From positions 2,108,001-2,172,000 of the forward strand of contig OY723238.1 of NCBI GenBank assembly GCA_963210315.1: a DNA stretch of 64,000 nucleotides, given 5' to 3'. The position numbers and the translations under genes were made by a program. The DNA is from Rhynchopus euleeides. Taxonomy: Eukaryota; Euglenozoa; Diplonemea; Diplonemida; Diplonemidae. This document shows positions 42,401 to 49,599 of this stretch, in pieces (position 1 is the stretch's first letter; each line of letters opens with the position of its first letter). Below the pieces are notes generated by a model. The model was given only the letters and a program-made list of their open reading frames with translations, ran no database searches and was not told the DNA's origin.

Positions 42401-45400
42401 GGATCAAGAGGCGGTAATTGAGGGTGTCTCCTGGTGTGTGGAACAGGCGTTTGCGGCGAAGGGTGGCAGGTTTTTGGCGCGAGAGACGAAGGCCAAAAAA
42501 AGAAAGAAAAAGGCCTTCCGCTGGAAGGAAGGGCGGGGGGATGATAGAACACTTGCGTACAACAGTGATGAAGTCAAAGAGTTAGTGAGACTAGCTGTGA
42601 CCAACAGCTTCATCAAAAATGGCGAGTTCGTCCTCCACCAGAAGAAGGGCATCCCGACCGGTGGAAATGCCAGCCCGGACCTGGCAAACCTTTTTTGCGC
42701 AAGTAAGGAAATGCGCTATATCGATAAGCTCCCCATTAAAAAGCAAAAGGAGTATAATGGGTTCTTCAGATTTATTGATGACGTTTTTACCCTTGGAGCG
42801 GACATCCCTGACAAGGTCTACGGGATGACCTCTGAGGACACAACAAGGCAGAAAGACGATTGTGTGTTTCTGGGGGGTAGGAACCGTTGGCAGAGATACG
42901 CCGATGACCCCGAAGACACGAAGACACGTGTCCGTATGTCAGTATTCAATAAAGAGAGTGACTGGGTAACCTATACACCCAATAAATATACTTGTCGAAC
43001 AAGTGCAGCACCAGAAAGCCAAGGAAGGGGTATTTTGGTGTCACAGTTGATACGGTCTGCGGGTATGTGCAACAACCTGGGTGATTTCAAGGTTGAAGCA
43101 GAGCTGATTTTGCGGCGCCTCCTCGGACGGGGATGGAAGCCGTACGAATTGCGTAGTGCTTGGTACAGAACTACACGAAGGTTGTTTTGTGTGGCTCCAT
43201 CTGCAATGGCAAAAATGGAGCGCCTGTTTGATACTGCTGTGGACAGACACTATCGCAAACACCCTCTCCCCAAGCTACGGGAGTATGTGTGGGCAAAACC
43301 AACCCGAGACATGCCATTGAGAGAAAAGTGTGTGGATATCAGCCCTTCGGACACCCACACAGACCCCGCACCGCAAGGGGCGGATGTGAAGCCTACTGGA
43401 AGTGCGAACCAACGCAAGAGTGAAAGTGATTCTTTTGTCCCTCTCTTCTCTACCTCCTCCCCTTCCGTACCGTTGTCTTCCTCTTCCTCTTCCTCCTCTC
43501 CTCCCCTCTCTCCACCCGTCCCCTCACAACAGCCTCCAGTTTTGGGGAAGAGCACGATAAGTATGAAGGTACTGCACAGCAATACGTTGTCGTGGGGTGT
43601 TGTCAATGAGGGAAATACTTGCTACCTGGGAGCACTGTACCAGATGCTCGCACACTCGGTACTTCCAGCTACCCTAGGCAGTGCATGCAAGTTTGTTTCA
43701 AACGGACTCGGCCTAACCCCCATACTCATGGGATTGTACTCCATGTACACCAGGAGTCGCACAGATCATTCAGTGTCCGTGTTGCAAACAGCCATCCACA
43801 GTATGTTCCAGACAAGGGAGCAGCATTGCGCGGATGAAGCGTATTGTCTGGGGGTTGTCCCAACACTGGAAGCAGAATGGAGAATGCTGAATGAACACCT
43901 CAGGACGATGGACCAACCGACAGTACAGTCATGGATCCCTGAAGTGAGGACATTCACAAGCATGGCATGCCAAAATTGCAAGAAGGTCACGGGGAGGGAG
44001 GAACAGTTGTCCCTACTGTCAGTCCCACTCAACAACCCCGGGAAAACAGGTGTGACTTTGGCCGACAGAATTTGCGAAAGCCTGATGCCTGAAGAAGTGC
44101 CTAATTACGAGTGCGAAATGTGTGCCCCAAACAAACAACGGGCGACAAAGTCGGTGCAAATCACATCTCTCCCGACACACTTGTTTATACGACTCTGGCG
44201 CTTCAAAACACTCAGAGTTGGCAACGGTGTCATGTATGAGCGCAAGACTCGAGCGATCAACATTGACACGGACTTGCTGATGTCGAGTGGAAATAACGGA
44301 GGGAAGCCTTCCTTTACAAGGTACCGCCTCACGGGTGCAGTCCTGCACAGAGGAAATACCCCGCACGGAGGCCATTACCGTTTTATCAGCTGTGGCACGG
44401 ATGCCATGGCCTTGTTTGACGACAACACCGTGACTGTGGCCAACACAGCTGAGGAAATGGATGCCTTCAGGGGTTTCCTTGAGAAGGAGTCGACTATCCT
44501 CGTGTATTGTGATAAGGATGCCCCTCAGGAGGAGAAGGTTAGCATGCCCAACTCGCCAGAAGTATATGTATCTCCCACACAACAACCTGGGCTCACGGGA
44601 AACACGGAAGACATAATGCAAAAGCTGCAGGATGCCACCGTCCCCAAGAGTGCCATTGTTTTGAATGAACCACAGGAACCACCCCAGCAGCGCGGGGAGG
44701 AATACCTGACTTTGGAACGCAGGACTTTGGAAATGGAGGAAAGTGCAGAGCGGGCGCATGTTGTGGAAGAAGAAGCCCTAGCACGTTTTGCTTTGTGTAG
44801 TGAAATCACGGAAGTCCTTGATAGGTATCGGACCGAGGAGCAAACGAAGACGCTCGTCAGTCTATGCCGGAAGGAACTCCAAGAGGCGATAGAGGTGCGA
44901 GAGGCAGAGCAAAAAAGAGCAGCAGAGGATCATGAGAGGTCAGTCGTGGAGAAGGAGAAAGCTTTGGCAAAGGCAGAGAGTGAGATAGAGAGGGTGAATG
45001 AGGAGAAGGAAAAGGTGGCGAACGAGGCACAGGCCAAAGCGGACCGTTTGAATCAACAACGACAGGAGATGGCCGTGTTAAAGGGACAGCTCCATAAGCA
45101 AGACTCTGCGTTGGCTTTTATGAAAGAGCTTGGTGTTGAAAGAGAGGCGGAGGTAGAAGCGTTGAGGGCACAGGCGACCCACGAAAAAGCGGTCCTCACC
45201 CAGGAACTGCAACGTGTGGAGTCCAAGGCCCGCAGCTACTCGTCTCAGGGAGAATCCCAACAGCGCTTACTTGAACAGACAGAGAATGCTTTGAAAGGTA
45301 CACAGCAAGATAAGATGCTTTTGGAATTTCACGTGTCGGCGAGCATGCAAAATGAGAAGGCACTCCGTGACCAACTGGGGATGCAGGAGCAACATATGCA

Positions 45401-46157
45401 GATCCAGGAGGGCCTACACGAACAACAGAATCAGGATAAGGCCATGTTGGTTAAGCAGGTGCAGCACCAGCTGCGCCAAGGCATGACCATGGCGAAAGAA
45501 ATGGCGCGGCAGAAGGATTTCATCGTGCAACAAAACAACTTGGTATTGTCCCTGCAGTCAGCGTTGGAGGTGTCTGAGAACAAGCAGCTGCAAATACAGT
45601 CGCAGGACGCCCCAGCACGGGTGCAAGGGACGGACCAACCCCGTTTGTTGCAACCGAAGCCTGAGCAAGGGCAATTAGTTGTTCATACGGCCCAGAAGAA
45701 GAGGGACCGAGACGAAGTGAGTGGCAGTGACGAAACGAGTGAAGAGTCGAAGGACCTGTTTGAAAGCCAACCGCAACTTGATACAGTGGCTGCGACTTCT
45801 TCAGCCCTTGTAGTCATTCTCCCGGAGGATCGGGTGACGCCAAAGCCCAAGGGGCCGCAATCAAAGAGGCAGCGTGCAGAACCTGCCTCGGTAGTGAGCG
45901 GCTCTCAGATACAGGCGTCAGCCACGGAACCTGCTGTGGAACTTCCCTTGTTGTTGGGTGCCCCTCCGGCACAGATATCGCCCTCGGTGCCTGCCTCCCC
46001 TGATATTTTTCTGTCTCAGACGGGTGGTGAAGGGGTGGATGGTGAGCGGGAGACGGGGCCACCAGGGAAATCAGAGACGGACAGAACGGAGGTCTCACAA
46101 TCGCAGTCAGGGGAGCCTGGTAATGGAACAGAACCAGAGCCTGACGGAACCACTTGA
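39417..46157 (+). CDS. Giant Penelope-like polyprotein: GIY-YIG endonuclease, reverse transcriptase, ubiquitin-specific protease, coiled coil
   Basis: From the first ATG the protein has 2,246 residues. Residues 82-92 are poly-Pro and 142-305 are Gly/Lys-rich and basic, probably nucleic-acid binding. GIY-YIG spans about 396-490: Y399, Y410-V-G, R419/R421 and the acidic E475. A CxC...HxxH cluster (C694, C696, H706, H709) precedes the RT. RT motifs are YGSLKIHK (871-878), the Penelope form of YGLPKIHK; DFTSMYTSLD (987 on); IPTGGNASPDLANLF (about 1078); and RFIDDVF with D1121/D1122. The RGWKP segment near 1238 fits the thumb. A Ser/Pro linker (about 1342-1375) leads to a USP (C19) domain at 1393-1690: Cys box NEGNTCYLG with C1402, finger pairs C1518/C1521 and C1566/C1569, His box HGGHYRF with H1653, and FDDNTV. 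Residues 1758-2061 form a coiled coil; an SKRQRAEP-type nuclear signal follows. All key catalytic residues appear present. An N-terminal GIY-YIG is known for the Chlamys/Naiad groups; the USP fusion is not one I know. Confidence 0.9.
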   Translation: MAPHMSRHYFNRAPFYGGPRFHLDEPVFNNSTSKAPLSPTPLPYGYLWYPPQASAYHSSHHPRGDWQVENRQFPFIPQHMQQPPPPPPPPPHFYNGVSYTPNTNPTFFRTPTQYPRGTGNRGTAAPQYGGHKGYGVPGGVPFRRGYTGKGSFFGKGKGKGKGKSGNIGRKGVKGQGGGKGWEGRGLGERNGPVKGVWKGQGGKGKGRGHANQNSVPSTFPITLAELIRQSLKQQPLPPTAFPNKPQANGSVKPQVTIRKGQGKGSGKGKGGKNGRGVREGPANLYELLSKGGAGRGRKGRPKTAEQQKKELAKEAKRGPFPELRKSPWVRPFSSDLRQPKRNAISWDAWEEECAGVAQEFCDKHGDRLIRGYKHQKVEGDGIQHFLELNENREAEGVVYVVCDQQGNPVYVGQTSGTLRNRMQQHWKGKSGLNGIPFATRLLRTKHPHYGFVLQKIQGYTGGNLESFRRQSNAVENFWMSHLRTPDNACSAYHQTKRKSEPVNGRHISPHKRSTRPAKEWVEYVREGQKDSENDKVHIVLDAGKYHKIRQQLSHLLSLPVEEIKQYNMDEWEINRVKRLLAWLTQHVKRETLPKNVKCLEERLQERLKAKKKEKPKSKKEFLSVKFSHPAMDGLKLQRLLRDEKVVQACPDKDRLANTMVSLSQGPPLYCLIQNCTKESLGLAAEGVLPEHENCPCQKYRSPDQPHTGHLFTVAQTMSGISEGFRELLNKGRKYRLSGDLQQGCEKASEVLSDFVETFGEKEETAEFRKVLLTALRNEFAALPPVEGADRIDTAELKKVQEDVVLCSVDKSSHDFGAICKHFYRHWLREQLSATTGTFETAKETEKQILNRLQRECDERQLQIGDCFPYLYGSLKIHKPVEKGPTLRGIAGLSGDNRDETEGEKMERKKKQKESKVNQPTVGIATGIHTELSGLLKMVIRTLSDEDETHRRKCGVKRFFVVESYDEVAKYMKMNYDTVKKATPKTKDFTSMYTSLDQEAVIEGVSWCVEQAFAAKGGRFLARETKAKKRKKKAFRWKEGRGDDRTLAYNSDEVKELVRLAVTNSFIKNGEFVLHQKKGIPTGGNASPDLANLFCASKEMRYIDKLPIKKQKEYNGFFRFIDDVFTLGADIPDKVYGMTSEDTTRQKDDCVFLGGRNRWQRYADDPEDTKTRVRMSVFNKESDWVTYTPNKYTCRTSAAPESQGRGILVSQLIRSAGMCNNLGDFKVEAELILRRLLGRGWKPYELRSAWYRTTRRLFCVAPSAMAKMERLFDTAVDRHYRKHPLPKLREYVWAKPTRDMPLREKCVDISPSDTHTDPAPQGADVKPTGSANQRKSESDSFVPLFSTSSPSVPLSSSSSSSSPPLSPPVPSQQPPVLGKSTISMKVLHSNTLSWGVVNEGNTCYLGALYQMLAHSVLPATLGSACKFVSNGLGLTPILMGLYSMYTRSRTDHSVSVLQTAIHSMFQTREQHCADEAYCLGVVPTLEAEWRMLNEHLRTMDQPTVQSWIPEVRTFTSMACQNCKKVTGREEQLSLLSVPLNNPGKTGVTLADRICESLMPEEVPNYECEMCAPNKQRATKSVQITSLPTHLFIRLWRFKTLRVGNGVMYERKTRAINIDTDLLMSSGNNGGKPSFTRYRLTGAVLHRGNTPHGGHYRFISCGTDAMALFDDNTVTVANTAEEMDAFRGFLEKESTILVYCDKDAPQEEKVSMPNSPEVYVSPTQQPGLTGNTEDIMQKLQDATVPKSAIVLNEPQEPPQQRGEEYLTLERRTLEMEESAERAHVVEEEALARFALCSEITEVLDRYRTEEQTKTLVSLCRKELQEAIEVREAEQKRAAEDHERSVVEKEKALAKAESEIERVNEEKEKVANEAQAKADRLNQQRQEMAVLKGQLHKQDSALAFMKELGVEREAEVEALRAQATHEKAVLTQELQRVESKARSYSSQGESQQRLLEQTENALKGTQQDKMLLEFHVSASMQNEKALRDQLGMQEQHMQIQEGLHEQQNQDKAMLVKQVQHQLRQGMTMAKEMARQKDFIVQQNNLVLSLQSALEVSENKQLQIQSQDAPARVQGTDQPRLLQPKPEQGQLVVHTAQKKRDRDEVSGSDETSEESKDLFESQPQLDTVAATSSALVVILPEDRVTPKPKGPQSKRQRAEPASVVSGSQIQASATEPAVELPLLLGAPPAQISPSVPASPDIFLSQTGGEGVDGERETGPPGKSETDRTEVSQSQSGEPGNGTEPEPDGTT

Positions 46158-46391
46158 CTATATGCCAAGTGAGTGCCGCGTGGGGTGAGCTACGACCACG
46201 TGATGATGAAGGCTTGAACAAGAGATGAAGCGTTTAGTGTATACGAATGTGTGAGGTGAGTGTGTATGCTGACGGACGTGACGGAACGTGATGAATATTT
46301 TGTTTTCTAAAACGAATTTCCCCCCCCCCCCCTCCCCCCGGAACCTGAGAATGTGACCGCCTACCCAATGGTGTTTACACAAAGGAGTTCA

Positions 46392-46498
46392 GCGTGTTAA
46401 ACCCCATTCTCTGTTCCCAAGGCAGAGCGGCGATGTGTACCCAGAGTGTACGTACGTGCACATGGCTCTGCAGATACGCTGAGTGGTGAGGGGCATGC
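46392..46498 (+). ncRNA. Twister-like self-cleaving ribozyme, copy 2 (inside the Penelope-like 3' UTR)
   Basis: The same core as 15228-15347, with compensating changes. P1 is GCGTGT (46392-46397) with GCATGC (46493-46498); the A-U pair of copy 1 is G-U here. P2 is CCATTC (46404-46409) with GAGTGG (46481-46486), identical in both copies. P4 is CTCTGT (46409-46414, sharing its first base with P2) with GCAGAG (46422-46427) around TCCCAAG. Two P4 positions differ from copy 1 (T for C, A for G) yet pairing is kept. The optional hairpin has entirely different sequence, ATGTGTAC (46433-46440) with GTGCACAT (46456-46463). Loop CCC (46416-46418) can pair with GGG at 46490-46492. Predicted cleavage is between U46398 and A46399. 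Cleavage there would release a 3' fragment carrying the terminal repeat. Confidence 0.62.
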
Positions 46499-46587
46499 CT
46501 GTTTTCCCTTTTGTTTCCATTATCTTGTCTTCAGAACGAACACACGAATGAAACAAAAACCATAACAGAACGCCCCCACCCCTGATG

Positions 46588-46758
46588 TATGTTTTTTCTC
46601 AACCATTTCCCCCCCCCCCCCCCCCCCTCCCCCAACCCCCGTTTTTGCTATGTCTTTTGATATGGTTCTTTCCCCCTTTCCCCCCCCCCCCCCACCCGAC
46701 AAGCGAATCAGCAGTGTGTATCTGTACACAGAAATAAACCAATAACATGACAGTAGAG
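46588..46758 (+). repeat. Right terminal direct repeat (pseudo-LTR) of the Penelope-like element
   Basis: 171 bp, matching 38377-38548 except for a 19- instead of 20-base C run. It contains the AATAAA polyadenylation signal at 46733 and ends GACAGTAGAG, after which satellite units resume. The last TAGAG may be contributed by a satellite unit, so the true 3' end is uncertain by about 5 bases. Confidence 0.88.
46733..46738 (+). terminator. Polyadenylation signal AATAAA of the Penelope-like element
   Basis: The canonical hexamer lies 20 bases before the element end, within the terminal direct repeat. The left repeat has the same hexamer, which could terminate transcripts reading in from the left satellite. 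Confidence 0.6.
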
Positions 46759-49599
46759 GTTGCTGGAGGTTGCTGGATGTTGCTGGAGGTTGCTAGAGGT
46801 TGCTAGAGGTTCCTAGAGGTTGCTAGAGGTTGCTGGAGGTTGCTAGAGGTGGCTGGAGGTTGCTAGAGGTTGCTAGAGGTTGCTGGAGGTTGCTGGAGGT
46901 TGCTGGAGGTTGCTAGAGGTTGCTGGAGGTTGCTAGAGGTTGCTAGAGGTTGCTAGAGGTTGCTAGAGGTTGCTGGAGGTTGCTGGATGTTGCTGGAGGT
47001 TGCTGCAGGTTGCTAGAGGTTGCTGGAGGTTGCTAGAGGTTGCTGGAGGTTGCTGGAGGTTGCTAGAGGTTGCTGGAGGTTGCTAGAGGTTGCTGGAGGT
47101 TGCTAGAGGTTGCTAGAGGTTGCTGGAGGTTGCTGGAGGTTGCTGCAGGTTGCTGGAGGTTGCTGGATGTTGCTGGAGGTTGCTGGAGGTTGCTGGAGGT
47201 TGCTAGAGGTGGCTGGAGGTTGCTAGAGGTTGCTGGAGGTTGCTGGAGGTTGCTGGAGGTTGCTGGACGTTGCTGGAGGTTGCTGGAGGTTGCTGGAGGT
47301 TGCTAGAGGTTGCTGGAGGTTGCTGGATGTTGCTGGAGGTTGCTAGAGGTTGCTAGAGGTTCCTAGAGGTTGCTAGGGGTTGCTGGAGGTTGCTGGAGGT
47401 TGCTAGAGGTTGCTAGAAGTTGCTGGAGGTTGCTAGAGGTTGCTGCAGGTTGCTGCAGGTTGCTGCAGGTTGCTGCAGGTTGCTGGAGGTTGCTGGAGGT
47501 TGCTAGAGGTGGCTGGAGGTTGCTAGAGGTTGCTAGAGGTTGCTAGAGGTTCCTAGAGGTTGCTAGAGGTTCCTAGAGGTTGCTAGAGGTTGCTGGAGGT
47601 TGCTGGCGGTTGCTGGAGGTTGCTGCAGGTTGCTAGAGGTTGCTGGAGGTTGCTAGAGGTGGCTGGAGGTTGCTAGAGGTTAATGGAGGTTGCTAGAGGT
47701 TGCTGGAGGTTGCTGGAGGTTGCTGGAGGTTGCTGCAGGTTGCTGGAGGTTGCTGGAGGTTGCTGCAGGTTGCTGGAGGTTGCTGGAGGTTGCTGCAGGT
47801 TGCTGGAGGTTGCTGGAGGTTGCTGGAGGTTGCTGGATGTTGCTGGAGGTTGCTGCAGGTTGCTGGAGGTTGCTAGAGGTTGCTGGAGGTTGCTGGACGT
47901 TGCTGGAGGTTGCTGGAGGTTGCTGGAGGTTGCTGGAGGTTGCTTGAGGTTGCTAGAGGTTGCTGGAGGTTGCTGGATGTTGCTGGAGGTTGCTAGAGGT
48001 TGCTAGAGGTTCCTAGAGGTTGCTAGAGGTTGCTAGAGGTTGCTGGAGGTTGCTAGAGGTTGCTGGAGGTTGCTACAGGTTGCTGGAGGGTGCTGCAGGT
48101 TGCTGCAGGTTGCTGGAGGTTGCTAGAGGTGGCTGGAGGTTGCTAGAGGTTGCTAGAGGTTGCTAGAGGTTGCTGGAGGTTGCTGGAGGTTGCTGGAGGT
48201 TGCTGGAGGTTGCTAGAGGTTGCTGGAGGTTGCTAGAGGTTGCTAGAGGTTGCTAGAGGTTGCTAGAGGTTGCTGGAGGTTGCTAGAGGTTGCTAGAGGT
48301 TGCTGGAGGTTGCTGGATGTTGCTGGAGGTTGCTGGAGGTTGCTGGAGGTGGCTGGAGGTTGCTAGAGGTTGCTGCAGGTTGCTGGAGGTTGCTGGATGT
48401 TGCTGGAGGTTGCTAGAGGTGGCTGGAGGTTGCTAGAGGTTGCTGCAGGTTGCTGGACGTTGCTGGAGGTTGCTGGAGGTTGCTAGAGGTTGCTGGAGGT
48501 TGCTGGATGTTGCTGGAGGTTGCTAGAGGTTGCTAGAGGTTCCTAGAGGTTGCTAGAGGTTGCTGGAGGTTGCTAGAGGTGGCTGGAGGTTGCTAGAGGT
48601 TGCTGGAGGTTGCTGGACGTTGCTGGAGGTTGTTGGAGGTTGCTGCAGGTTGCTGGAGGTTGCTGCAGGTTGCTGGAGGTTGCTAGAGGTTGCTAGAGGT
48701 TGCTGGAGGTTGCCGGAGGTTGCTGGAGGTTGCTGGAGGTTGCTAGAGGTTGCTAGAGGTTGCTAGAGGTTGCTGGAGGTTGCTGGATGTTGCTGGAGGT
48801 TGCTAGAGGTTGCTAGAGGTTCCTAGAGGTTGCTAGAGGTTGCTGGAGGTTGCTGGCGGTTGCTGGAGGTTGCTGCAGGTTGCTAGAGGTGGCTGGAGGT
48901 TGCTAGAGGTTGCTAGAGGTTGCTAGAGGTTGCTGGAGGTTGCTAGAGGTGGCTGGAGGTTGCTAGAGGTTGCTAGAGGTTGCTGGAGGTTGCTGGAGGT
49001 TGCTAGAGGTTGCTGGAGGTTGCTGGATGTTGCTGGAGGTTGCTAGAGGTTGCTAGAGGTTCCTAGAGGTTGCTAGAGGTTCCTAGAGGTTGCTAGAGAT
49101 TGCTGGAGGTTGCTGGCGGTTGCTGGAGGTTGCTGCAGGTTGCTAGAGGTTGCTGGAGGTTGCTAGAGGTGGCTGGAGGTTGCTAGAGGTTAATGGAGGT
49201 TGCTAGAGGTTGCTGGAGGTTGCTGGACGTTGCTGGAGGTTGCTAGAGGTTGCTAGAGGTTGCTGGAGGTTGCTAGAGGTTGCTGCAGGTTGCTGCAGGT
49301 TGCTGCAGGTTGCTGGAGGTTGCTGGAGGTTGCTAGAGGTGGCTGGAGGTTGCTAGAGGTTGCTAGAGGTTGCTGGAGGTTGCTGCAGGTTGCTGGAGGT
49401 TGCTAGAGGTGGCTGGAGGTTGCTAGAGGTTGCTAGAGGTTGCTAGAGGTTGCTAGAGGTTGCTAGAGGTTGCTAGAGGTTGCTGGAGGTTGCTGGATGT
49501 TGCTGGAGGTTGCTAGAGGTTGCTAGAGGTTCCTAGAGGTTGCTGGCGGTTGCTGGAGGTTGCTGCAGGTTGCTAGAGGTTGCTGGAGGTTGCTAGAGG

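Larger units (their letters stand above)
38377..46758 (+). mobile_element. Penelope-like retroelement with GIY-YIG, RT and USP domains, inserted in the satellite
   Basis: The 8.38 kb insertion has satellite directly on both sides. A 172 bp sequence at the left (38377-38548) is repeated at the right (46588-46758). This is the arrangement known for Penelope-like elements, where a partial upstream copy gives pseudo-LTRs. I read the unit as 38549-46758: 5' UTR of about 870 bp, one ORF, and a 600 bp 3' UTR holding a twister-like RNA, poly-C tracts and AATAAA at 46733. The intact ORF and a single length difference between end repeats point to a recent, possibly active insertion. Target-site duplication cannot be resolved because the target is itself repetitive. 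Confidence 0.85.
46158..46758 (+). other. 3' UTR of the Penelope-like element
   Basis: It follows the TGA/TAG-terminated ORF and contains, in order, a short unique segment, a C tract (46320-46339), the twister-like RNA (46392-46498), a 90 bp spacer and the right terminal repeat with AATAAA at 46733-46738, about 20 bases before the element end. This is the layout expected for a polyadenylated retroelement transcript with a ribozyme upstream of the terminal repeat. Confidence 0.7.
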
